A stretch of 64,000 bases of DNA, taken from the NCBI RefSeq assembly GCF_011455695.1, contig NZ_CP015030.1, positions 992,001 through 1,056,000 on the forward strand, in the 5' to 3' direction. The stretch's first letter is position 1. The number at the start of each line of letters is the position of its first letter. Below the pieces are notes generated by a model. It saw only the letters and a list, made by a program, of their open reading frames with translations. It did not search any database and was not told the origin of the DNA. Source of the DNA: Mannheimia granulomatis. GTDB taxonomy: Bacteria > Pseudomonadota > Gammaproteobacteria > Enterobacterales > Pasteurellaceae. Both the position numbers and the translations under genes were made by a program. Shown here one piece after another: positions 44,164-51,425 of this stretch.

Positions 44164-45153
44164 TTAACGTCTAAATAAACTGCCTCCACTGTCAGTTTCA
44201 ATAAAGCTGCCATGAAATAAACTAGCTCCTAACAAAATTAACGCTACACCTATTATTAATTTCAGTATTAAAACTAATGTTTGATTCATCTGTGCAGAAA
44301 GATACCAACGGCTTATTTGAAAAGCCTTATTTCTTGCCACAATAACCAAATAAGCAAACAGAGTTAATGTAGAACCGGTGCCTATTGCCATGGTAATAGC
44401 AGCAATCACGCCCCATAAATAAAGATTTAGTGTATAAGAGAGAAAAAGCACCAAAATTGCACCGGAACAAGGTCTTGCACCGATGCTGAAAATAAGCATT
44501 AATTGAGATTTCCAATCTGCAGCTTTTTTCATTTCATCAGTAGTGGGTAAATGTTTATGTCCACAGCCACAATGCTCATTGTGTACATGGTGTTTCGGTG
44601 TTACAAGCGGTAATTTTTTAGTTGAATTTTGCGAAAGACGAAGGGATCTAATCATCAGCTTATCTGATTTCCGAACTCCTCTAAATACTTGGTAGCACCA
44701 GTAAAGTCCGAACAATATCATCATACTAAAGCTGGCTCTTTCAACCCATTTCAACGTCACATTAAAATATTGACGGGAAAGAGTGAAAATTACCACTATA
44801 ATCGTCACCAGTGAAATTGCAACCAAACCTTGCACTAAAGCAGAAGCAAAGGTAATTTTCATAGCTTGCTTTAGTTTTGTTTTCTCAAAAGAGAGATAAC
44901 TACTTAAAATGAATTTTCCATGCCCCGGGCCTATTGCATGAAAGACACCATATAAAAAGCTAACCAAAACTAAGGTGGCACCTGCCCTGTTTTGATTCTC
45001 CCCCAACTCATTCATTGAGCTGGCAAGTTGCAAGTTAAACGATTTTTGCCATTCCATCACTTTAAATAACATGAACGGATAGAGTTGATAAATTGCAAAA
45101 AAAGCCAATAAACCAACCGCTATCCATCCTAAAAATTTAGCATTTATTCGCAT
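44164..45153 (-). CDS. zevB: Zinc/nickel transport permease of NicO family (ZevB-like)
   Basis: A 329-aa membrane protein of the NicO/RcnA family with GPGHGKFILSSYL (near 77) and GARPCSGAILVL (near 222) and a His/Cys-rich loop HHVHNEHCGCGHKH. In H. influenzae the homologous ZevAB pair is needed for zinc acquisition. The start overlaps the upstream zevA stop by 10 bp, so the two are translationally coupled. Nickel or cobalt as substrate is the alternative. Confidence 0.8.
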   Translation of the reverse strand: MRINAKFLGWIAVGLLAFFAIYQLYPFMLFKVMEWQKSFNLQLASSMNELGENQNRAGATLVLVSFLYGVFHAIGPGHGKFILSSYLSFEKTKLKQAMKITFASALVQGLVAISLVTIIVVIFTLSRQYFNVTLKWVERASFSMMILFGLYWCYQVFRGVRKSDKLMIRSLRLSQNSTKKLPLVTPKHHVHNEHCGCGHKHLPTTDEMKKAADWKSQLMLIFSIGARPCSGAILVLFLSYTLNLYLWGVIAAITMAIGTGSTLTLFAYLVIVARNKAFQISRWYLSAQMNQTLVLILKLIIGVALILLGASLFHGSFIETDSGGSLFRR

Positions 45154-45785
45154 ATTATCTCCACTTTTTGTGAAAATTGAGCCCCTAATGAGTAATCTAT
45201 ATTTTCAGGTATATCCGGTGATTGATTTTTGTCTAAACCTGAAGCATACAGACGCAGTTTACTATCAACTTGCGGCAATACTAATTTTGCCGTACAAACA
45301 GTATTTGAAATGCTAATATCCTTAGCGTTATTGTATTCCATCGAAATATAATAGCTCGGCTCATAGGTATAAAAGCGAACTTGATTCTGCTTTAAATTAT
45401 AAGGTTGGCTTAGGTGGAAGGTAATATAAAACACAACCCGATTTCCTTTTATATCAAAACGGGTCTCTGTCGGCTTAGTTGTAAATTTAATCGGCTGATT
45501 TTTACTATCATACAAAGTGCTGAAATAGTGATTTTGCACAGCAGATTGCACCATTTCAGCGGTAATATCTTTTTTTGTTTTCTCTTTATCTACGCTGTTT
45601 TGAAGTTCGTAAATCAGCTCTGAAGAACTGATTTCATCTAACATCCATTCCATCTGGAAGGATTTTAACAGACTATCTTCTACTATAATCCGGTTTTTAA
45701 GATCAACAAACGAATGCGGATGAGCAAGTGCTTGAGAAACATATAAAGAAGCACAAGCAACAATAAATATTTTTACTAATTTCAT
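45144..45785 (-). CDS. zevA: DUF1007 periplasmic protein (ZevA-like)
   Basis: A 213-aa exported protein of the DUF1007 family: signal peptide MKLVKIFIVACASLYVSQALA followed by HPHSFVDLK, a potential metal site at the mature N-terminus. It pairs with the NicO permease downstream. The ATG at 45785 is chosen because the signal peptide starts there; an in-frame start at 45818 lies inside the rnpB terminator. Confidence 0.82.
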   Translation of the reverse strand: MKLVKIFIVACASLYVSQALAHPHSFVDLKNRIIVEDSLLKSFQMEWMLDEISSSELIYELQNSVDKEKTKKDITAEMVQSAVQNHYFSTLYDSKNQPIKFTTKPTETRFDIKGNRVVFYITFHLSQPYNLKQNQVRFYTYEPSYYISMEYNNAKDISISNTVCTAKLVLPQVDSKLRLYASGLDKNQSPDIPENIDYSLGAQFSQKVEIICE

Positions 45786-45803
45786 TTTTCCAGCCATATA
45801 AAA

Positions 45804-45834
45804 ATAAAAAGCGAACAAGTTACCCTGTTCGCTA
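45804..45834 (-). terminator. Terminator of rnpB
   Basis: On the minus strand GCGAACA-GGGTAACT-TGTTCGC is followed by TTTTTATTTTT. It lies just downstream of rnpB and just upstream of zevA. Confidence 0.85.
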
Positions 45835-45846
45835 TGTCAAAATTCA

Positions 45847-46242
45847 GTGAGTTGGTCGATAAGCCGAGTTCTGTCGCGGACAATCATTCCTCTAGGCGTA
45901 TATTCACACATACGCTCAAGCAACCTACCCGAACTCTCGGCGGGCCACCGATTGAGTTCCTATTTGGTCTTGCTACGAGTGGAGTTTACCGTGCCGTGGA
46001 ATGTTGCCACCCACGCGGTGTGCTCTTACCACACCCTTTCACCCTTACCTGCACTTACGTACATCGGCGGTTTGCTCTCTGTTGCACTAGTCGTAGGCTC
46101 ACGCCTCCCAGACGTTATCTGGCACTCTGCCCTATGTAGCTCGGACTTTCCTCTCGTTTATTTGTCCCACTTATCACCCGTTTCGGGCTTTTACTTTACA
46201 GCACTAAGGGCTTCAATAAACCAGCGATTGCCTAACCAACTC
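45847..46242 (-). ncRNA. rnpB: RNase P RNA (M1 RNA, bacterial type A)
   Basis: The catalytic RNA that matures tRNA 5' ends. Minus-strand landmarks match E. coli: GAGGAAAGTCCGAGCTACAT (P4 5' part), AGGGCAGAGTGCCAG, GCAACAGAGAGCAAACCGCC, GGTAAGGGTGAAAGGGT, GGTAAACTCCACTCG, AGACCAAATAGG and the 3' P4 strand with GACAGAACTCGGCTTATCG. 5' end near 46242 and 3' end near 45847 give about 396 nt. Reading frames across this stretch are not genes. Confidence 0.96.
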
Positions 46243-46248
46243 AAGGGA

Positions 46249-46276
46249 AGTATAACAGATTTGCAAACTTTTGCAA
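46249..46276 (-). promoter_or_regulatory. rnpB promoter
   Basis: Minus strand: TTGCAA (46276-46271), 16 bp, TATACT (46254-46249), placing the start at the predicted 5' end of the RNA. Confidence 0.6.
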
Positions 46277-46380
46277 AAATTTAACCGCTAGCCGAATCTT
46301 GAAATCCATACTAAAAGCTGCTACAAAAAATAATGCAAAATAGTTTCGTCCATTTTTTTATAAATAAAAAGAAAGGAACA

Positions 46381-48660
46381 GTTTCAACTCACAGCCGCGC
46401 GAAGGCGGCTGCTAGCAATATATCTATCTGCAACGGCTTTTTGTGCAGTTTCAACTCACAGCCGCACGAAGGCGGCTGCACGTTCAATCCATAGATTCAT
46501 TCTCTCTACCCCGCGTTTCAACTCACAGCCGCACGAAGGCGGCTGCTGACAGGTACTCCAACGGGTATTCAAGGTATTGATGTTTCAACTCACAGCCACG
46601 CGAAGGTGGCTGCGCTCATCCATTCGTAGGTGTTTGAGCTGCTATCGGTTTCAACTCACAGCCACGCGAAGGTGGCTGCCGTGAACAACCTCAAAGGCTG
46701 TCGGAACTTTGCGTTTCAACTCACAGCCACGCGAAGGTGGCTGCCGGTTTATCCGTTTTAGACTTAGAGTGGGATTACGTTTCAACTCACAGCCACGCGA
46801 AGGTGGCTGGCGTGCAGGTGTGTCGTTTGGTACAGCTCGCCGTTGGTTTCAACTCACAGCCACGCGAAGGTGGCTGCTTTGGTTCGCTTGCTATGAAAGT
46901 GTTTAATGGCAGTGTTTCAACTCACAGCCACGCGAAGGTGGCTGCATATTCACGGTTATATTGTGTTTTTCGGGTCTGCGTTTCAACTCACAGCCACGCG
47001 AAGGTGGCTGCCGTGAACAACCTCAAAGGCTGTCGGAACTTTGCGTTTCAACTCACAGCCACGCGAAGGTGGCTGCCGGTTTATCCGTTTTAGACTTAGA
47101 GTGGGATTACGTTTCAACTCACAGCCACGCGAAGGTGGCTGGCGTGCAGGTGTGTCGTTTGGTACAGCTCGCCGTTGGTTTCAACTCACAGCCACGCGAA
47201 GGTGGCTGCTTTGGTTCGCTTGCTATGAAAGTGTTTAATGGCAGTGTTTCAACTCACAGCCACGCGAAGGTGGCTGCATATTCACGGTTATATTGTGTTT
47301 TTCGGGTCTGCGTTTCAACTCACAGCCACGCGAAGGTGGCTGCATGATATAGGGAAATCGGAAGAAGCTACATCAGCAGTTTCAACTCACAGCCACGCGA
47401 AGGTGGCTGTTAACAAGTTAGCAATAGCATTAATCAACTTAGGCGTTTCAACTCACAGCCACGCGAAGGTGGCTGCCTTGGCTCAACGTTACAGACGGCA
47501 GGGGCAACCGTTTCAACTCACAGCCACGCGAAGGTGGCTGCGATATCATTATAGCAGCCCATCGGCTCATCCATGTTTCAACTCACAGCCACGCGAAGGT
47601 GGCTGCCGATTTTTCTTGCAATCCATGAGACCAATTATGTTTCAACTCACAGCCACGCGAAGGTGGCTGGTATATTGGTCATTGGTTGGGGATTAGTGCG
47701 GATGTTTCAACTCACAGCCACGCGAAGGTGGCTGCAGCTAACATAACGTCCCTCTTGGTCACGACAGTGTTTCAACTCACAGCCACGCGAAGGTGGCTGC
47801 TTAGTAACAGTGAAAGAGTTGTTGGAAGATCCGAGTTTCAACTCACAGCCACGCGAAGGTGGCTGCGGCAATTACTCGCCAAACGTGCGGGCATTCGCCT
47901 GTTTCAACTCACAGCCACGCGAAGGTGGCTGCGTCATCTTAATTTCTCCTAAATCCAAATCTATCGTTGTTTCAACTCACAGCCACGCGAAGGTGGCTGC
48001 GAGCCAAAGCATATCAGCCAATACTTACAGTGGAGTTTCAACTCACAGCCACGCGAAGGTGGCTGCGGGCAAAAGCATTCAAATGTCTAGAGCATAAAGT
48101 GCGTTTCAACTCACAGCCACGCGAAGGTGGCTGCCACCCGATTACCGATAATCACACCACCTGTTTGGTTTCAACTCACAGCCACGCGAAGGTGGCTGCG
48201 ACTCTCTTTAATAGTCCACTCTTGTTCCAAAATGTTTCAACTCACAGCCACGCGAAGGTGGCTGCTATTGCTTTTAAATCTAAACCGAAATGACTTTCAA
48301 GTTTCAACTCACAGCCACGCGAAGGTGGCTGCCACCCGATTACCGATAATCACACCACCTGTTTGGTTTCAACTCACAGCCACGCGAAGGTGGCTGCGAC
48401 TCTCTTTAATAGTCCACTCTTGTTCCAAAATGTTTCAACTCACAGCCACGCGAAGGTGGCTGGCTTTGAGCAACTTGAGCATTTAAAGCTGTTCTTGGTT
48501 TCAACTCACAGCCACGCGAAGGTGGCTGTTGTCATGCGTAAGATGACGATGTTTGGTTCAGCGTTTCAACTCACAGCCACGCGAAGGTGGCTGTCCTTTT
48601 CTGCCACTGTTTCGCTTTGGTTTTTCGCGTTTCAACTCACAGCCACGCGAAGGTGGCTGC
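46381..48660 (-). CRISPR. Type I-C CRISPR array: 35 repeats, 34 spacers (27 distinct)
   Basis: Repeats of 32 bp begin GTTTCAACTCACAGCC on the + strand; spacers are 32-36 bp. The repeat in crRNA sense ends in TTGAAAC, as in other I-C arrays, so transcription runs on the minus strand from the cas2 side and the newest spacers are at the right end. The stem is CAGCCAC/GTGGCTG. The three leftmost (oldest) repeats carry CAGCCGC/GCGGCTG. The last base (+ strand) is C in most repeats but G or T in six or seven. Spacers at 46680-46979 are repeated exactly at 47012-47311, and two spacers at 48135-48233 recur at 48333-48431. Spacer 48067-48102 matches the retron and 47801-47834 matches sucB. Confidence 0.98.
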
Positions 48661-48858
48661 CCCTATATCCGCAAGCATTGCGCCACAAGGCTTTGCAGCC
48701 TCGGATTCGCTAACTGTTTCTATAAGGAGTAATTTAAAGTGTAACACAACATCTATTGTGCTACCAAAATTTATAATCTATTGATTTTTAAAGAACTTAG
48801 ATATTCGCTAACCTCACGGCATTTTGATGAGAACCACCCATTAGCGATCACAAAAACA
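48661..48858 (-). promoter_or_regulatory. CRISPR leader region
   Basis: The 198 bp between the newest repeat and the cas2 stop hold no gene. By position this is the leader with the array promoter and integration signals. It is AT-rich in the middle (48740-48800). No precise motif was assigned. Confidence 0.7.
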
Positions 48859-49152
48859 CTACAAAATCAGGGTATCTTTAAACACATCCACCGCCCGTTT
48901 CGCGCCGTGGTGTTCAACTTTATTTCGCCATTTGCTGCCCAAATGATAAAACCGCAGGCTATCGCAGTCAGGATTATAAGTGTCGAGCAATTTTTGTTTT
49001 AATTTTACCCATTGATCAGGGGTAACCTCACATTCAAACACCGAATATTGCGCCCGCACACCGTAATCAAGGCAATGTTTCGCAATATGGCGCAAGCGTT
49101 TTTGCCCCTCTGGGTCATCCAACGAAATATCATAGGTAATCAACATCATCAT
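48859..49152 (-). CDS. cas2: CRISPR-associated endoribonuclease Cas2
   Basis: A 97-aa ferredoxin-fold protein (MMMLITYDISLDDPEGQKRL, with the conserved Asp after the first beta strand; VRAQYSVFECEVTPDQW). Forms the Cas1-Cas2 integrase. Start is one of three consecutive ATGs. It ends next to the leader. Confidence 0.95.
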   Translation of the reverse strand: MMMLITYDISLDDPEGQKRLRHIAKHCLDYGVRAQYSVFECEVTPDQWVKLKQKLLDTYNPDCDSLRFYHLGSKWRNKVEHHGAKRAVDVFKDTLIL

Positions 49153-49174
49153 AGAAAAGCTCCCTTTTCTTTTA

Positions 49175-49186
49175 AGGCCGTCTGAA
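49175..49186. repeat. Neisseria-type DNA uptake sequence (AG-DUS) between cas1 and cas2
   Basis: AGGCCGTCTGAA, a 12/12 match to the AG form of the neisserial DUS (core GCCGTCTGAA). It is foreign to Pasteurellaceae, which use AAGCGGT-type signals. Confidence 0.85.
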
Positions 49187-49192
49187 AACCTT

Positions 49193-50206
49193 TTAACGCA
49201 TTAAAAATGGCGGATATTCAGCCAAATCACCACGCAAATGGCGTGCCAGCAGCATAGCCTGAATATAAGGTAACAACCCGATTTCCACTTCTTCATTTAA
49301 AAACGGATGGGTGATTTTTTCCTGCTTTTTGGCTTGCAGCGTTTGAAAAATCAATTTGCGCGCTTCGGGTTTTAAGATGACCCCGCCACTTGCCTCATAA
49401 ATAAAATCATCAGGCTTGATTTGGCGGCGGTTAATCAGCGACAACACCATTCTATCCACCCACCACGCGCGAAACTCTTCCAAAATATCCTGAGCCAAAC
49501 TATCGCGACCTGGGCGGTCGGCGTGTAAAAAGCCTACTTGCGGATCCAAGCCTACACCTTGCAACGCACCCGAAATATCCTTACCTAAAATACTGTATAA
49601 AAACGATAAAAGCGCATTCACGCCATCACGCGGCGGTCGGCGGTTTCGCCCGTCAAATGCAAAACCGCTGTCTGCCTTAATCATCTGACCGAACACACTG
49701 AAATAACGCGCCGCCGCATCGCCCTCAATCCCTCGAATCAAATCAAGATTATCGGCATTTTTTAATTGCGACAAACTGAAATTTAACGATTTAATCGCGC
49801 TCTCAATCTCCGCATTTTCGCCATGATTACGGATTTGCCGCTGCAACACCCGCTTACTCGCTTGAATTTTGGCGGCAATCATATTTCTCGCAATCAGCAC
49901 AGGCGCGTGTTCGGAAACCCGATACTGCGCCCGCCGCAACAACACATTCCCACTCTGCCGACCTTGCAAGCGGGCTAAAAAGCGACCATTTTCGCTAAAA
50001 AATGCGACATTGACGTTATTTTCACCGCAAAACCCCAATAAAAACGGTGACACCAACACATTACCAAAACAGAAAATATGCCCAATCGAATGCACCGGCA
50101 ACTGCGCCACTTTTTTGCGCTCTTGCTCCACCACTAAAGTTTCGCGTTCTTTGTGGAGATAGCTGCCTTGGGTAGTGATGTAGAGGGTGTTTTGGAGTTT
50201 TTTCAT
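49193..50206 (-). CDS. cas1: CRISPR-associated integrase Cas1 (subtype I-C)
   Basis: A 337-aa metal-dependent integrase that inserts new spacers. Expected metal ligands lie in RGIEGDAAARYF (Glu, near 164), VGFLHADRPGRDSLAQD (His, near 228) and LEEFRAW (Glu, near 246). It is GC-richer than the genome average. A terminator and a 350-bp insert separate it from the upstream cas genes, so it may need its own promoter. Confidence 0.96.
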   Translation of the reverse strand: MKKLQNTLYITTQGSYLHKERETLVVEQERKKVAQLPVHSIGHIFCFGNVLVSPFLLGFCGENNVNVAFFSENGRFLARLQGRQSGNVLLRRAQYRVSEHAPVLIARNMIAAKIQASKRVLQRQIRNHGENAEIESAIKSLNFSLSQLKNADNLDLIRGIEGDAAARYFSVFGQMIKADSGFAFDGRNRRPPRDGVNALLSFLYSILGKDISGALQGVGLDPQVGFLHADRPGRDSLAQDILEEFRAWWVDRMVLSLINRRQIKPDDFIYEASGGVILKPEARKLIFQTLQAKKQEKITHPFLNEEVEIGLLPYIQAMLLARHLRGDLAEYPPFLMR

Positions 50207-50225
50207 TAGAATTTCTCTTAGAATA

Positions 50226-50234
50226 ACCGCACTT
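50226..50234. repeat. Haemophilus-type USS core upstream of cas1
   Basis: ACCGCACTT is the complement of AAGTGCGGT, the H. influenzae-type uptake core, in a genome that otherwise uses ACAAGCGGT. One 9-mer in 64 kb can occur by chance. Confidence 0.4.
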
Positions 50235-50260
50235 TATATATTGATTTCATTAGATATTTT

Positions 50261-50289
50261 AAAAATGTGCCACGTTAAATACGTGGCAC
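50261..50289 (-). terminator. Intrinsic terminator inside the cas locus
   Basis: GTGCCACG (50267-50274) and CGTGGCAC (50282-50289) form a perfect 8-bp stem with a 7-nt loop. On the minus strand it is followed by ATTTTTAAAA. It sits downstream of the small membrane protein gene and upstream of cas1. Confidence 0.75.
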
Positions 50290-50296
50290 CATATTA

Positions 50297-50315
50297 GTTA
50301 CTTAATAAGTAACTG
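50297..50315. repeat. Palindrome in the cas4-cas1 interval
   Basis: AGTTACTTAATAAGTAACT is a near-perfect 9-bp inverted repeat around one base, 8 bp from the terminator. Function unknown; it could be an operator. Confidence 0.5.
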
Positions 50316-50324
50316 TAATTTATA

Positions 50325-50338
50325 TTTCAACTCACAGC
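50325..50338. repeat. Orphan CRISPR half-repeat
   Basis: TTTCAACTCACAGC is identical to bases 2-15 of the array repeat, in the same orientation, 1.7 kb from the array and between cas1 and cas4. The next bases diverge, so the stem is absent. Confidence 0.6.
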
Positions 50339-50371
50339 TCTATAACAAGAACTGACAATAAAACTAGCTTA

Positions 50372-50563
50372 TTACGCACCTCCTAATAAAAGAGCAAAAA
50401 ATTTCCTAAGTTGAGGAAACTGAGACACAAATAAACTAACTGCAAGTAAAGCAACTACAATAAGAATTTTTAAGTTACTTATCCCCTTACAACGTAAGGA
50501 AAACTCATCATTTTCACTCTTTTCTACATGAAAAAACCAACTTTTTTTGGGATTATTATGCAT
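50372..50563 (-). CDS. Small single-pass membrane protein between cas4 and cas1 (unknown)
   Basis: A 63-aa protein starting MHNNPKKSWFFHVEKS, with a hydrophilic N-terminal third, one strong TM segment (LKILIVVALLAVSLFVSQF) and a hydrophobic tail FFALLLGGA. The ATG at 50563 is chosen because AAAGGAG lies 6 nt upstream; the ATG at 50569 would abut that site. It is AT-richer than cas1/cas4 and is followed by its own terminator. I do not recognise the family. Location in the cas operon suggests a CRISPR-linked role or a passenger gene. Confidence 0.65.
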   Translation of the reverse strand: MHNNPKKSWFFHVEKSENDEFSLRCKGISNLKILIVVALLAVSLFVSQFPQLRKFFALLLGGA

Positions 50564-50628
50564 ATGCATCTCCTTTAAGATTTAAGATATGCATTAATAC
50601 TAAACGATCCCTCGCTTAACCTCAAGTA

Positions 50629-50730
50629 ATTTTCATAAAATACAGATACTTAATAAACCCTAACACATCCCCCACCAACCTGTACTTCTCCCCAACAACT
50701 CCGTCTGGTAAATTTCCACTAACAAATTTC
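50629..50730 (-). pseudogene. Decayed duplicate of the cas4 3' end
   Basis: Bases 50650-50717 resemble 50766-50833, the end of cas4, at most positions. The minus strand reads LVEIYQTELL and, after a frameshift, GEKYRLVGDVLGF, against LVEICQPKLL EKDRSVGYVKGLF in cas4. The AT-rich flank (TAATTTTCATAAAATA... near 50629 and 50735) is duplicated too, giving a tandem unit of about 107 bp that has diverged. Confidence 0.7.
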
Positions 50731-50765
50731 AAATAATTTTTCATAAAATATACTTATTAAAGATA

Positions 50766-51425
50766 TCACCCAAACAACCCCTTCACATACCCCACCGACC
50801 TATCCTTCTCCAACAGCTTCGGCTGGCAAATCTCCACCAATGAACAGGCTTTGCAATGTTTGCCATATTCGGGCGGTGGGGTTTTGCCGCTTTTTAACAG
50901 TCCACGGACTTGGGCAATGGTATACAGCGTTTGTTTTCTCAGGCCGTCTGAAAACACCACAGGCACACGATGGCGGGTTTGCATATACCACAGCGCGCCT
51001 TCTTCGATGGTTTGCCCCATCATTTCTTCTAGGCAAAGCGCTTGAGCGCAGAGTTGGATTTCGTCGATGGCAGTAGGTTTGGGCTTGCCGCGTTTGTATT
51101 CAACAGGTTTCAGACGGCCTGTTTTTAAATCGTGTTCGACCATATCGGCAATACCCGTCAGTCCCAATTGTTCAGCAGATAAATGCACGCTACGTTCATA
51201 GCGCACGCCTTTGCGGGTTTCGGGTTCGCCGCCATCAACGCGTTCATGCAACACGCGACCTTGGGCAGTCAGATAATTTTCTGCCCACACCTGTTCGTTG
51301 TGGATTAACGCACATTGGCGAGGGCAAAAGGCGTGGTGTTGCAGGGCGGAAAGCGGCACGATAAGCGGCTCGCATTCCGCTACAAGCGGTCGGTTTTGCT
51401 CGATTTTTTGCAAAACGTTCAACAT
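50766..51425 (-). CDS. cas4: CRISPR-associated exonuclease Cas4
   Basis: A 219-aa RecB-like nuclease that trims prespacers and checks the PAM. Cys cluster: FCPRQCALIH near 33-42 and C..C....C in KHCKACSLVEICQPK near 191-205, for the iron-sulfur centre. PD-(D/E)XK elements: GIADMVEHD and KPVEYKRGKPKP. It begins directly at the cas7 stop. It carries two neisserial DUS (50941, 51109) and one Pasteurellaceae USS (51383). Confidence 0.95.
   Translation of the reverse strand: MLNVLQKIEQNRPLVAECEPLIVPLSALQHHAFCPRQCALIHNEQVWAENYLTAQGRVLHERVDGGEPETRKGVRYERSVHLSAEQLGLTGIADMVEHDLKTGRLKPVEYKRGKPKPTAIDEIQLCAQALCLEEMMGQTIEEGALWYMQTRHRVPVVFSDGLRKQTLYTIAQVRGLLKSGKTPPPEYGKHCKACSLVEICQPKLLEKDRSVGYVKGLFG
50941..50952. 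repeat. Neisseria-type DUS in cas4 (copy 2)
   Basis: AGGCCGTCTGAA, 12/12 match to AG-DUS, within coding sequence. Confidence 0.85.
51109..51120. repeat. Neisseria-type DUS in cas4 (copy 3, inverted)
   Basis: TTCAGACGGCCT is the exact complement of AGGCCGTCTGAA. Confidence 0.85.
51382..51391. repeat. Pasteurellaceae USS in the 5' end of cas4
   Basis: ACAAGCGGTC followed by the extended pattern TTTTTTGCAAAA encodes part of the Cas4 N-terminus. It shows host-type uptake sequence in the same gene as neisserial DUS. Confidence 0.7.

Noticed and set aside
45834-46284. Open frames of 101 and 145 codons on the + strand
   Set aside because: They run antisense through rnpB, whose conserved RNA elements explain the sequence.
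47485-47500. CAGACGGC inside a CRISPR spacer, similar to the DUS core
   Set aside because: Only 8 of the 10 core bases match (preceded by A rather than TT), so it was not counted as a DUS.
46709-48784. Several open frames of 65-150 codons across the CRISPR array with recurring VSTHSHAKVAA or FQLTATRRWL
   Set aside because: They are translations of the 32-bp repeat; no ribosome binding sites, and frames exist only because repeat plus spacer is near 66 nt.
50226-50234. Haemophilus-type USS as evidence of origin from H. influenzae
   Set aside because: A single 9-mer is expected about once in two such windows by chance; listed only as a weak site.
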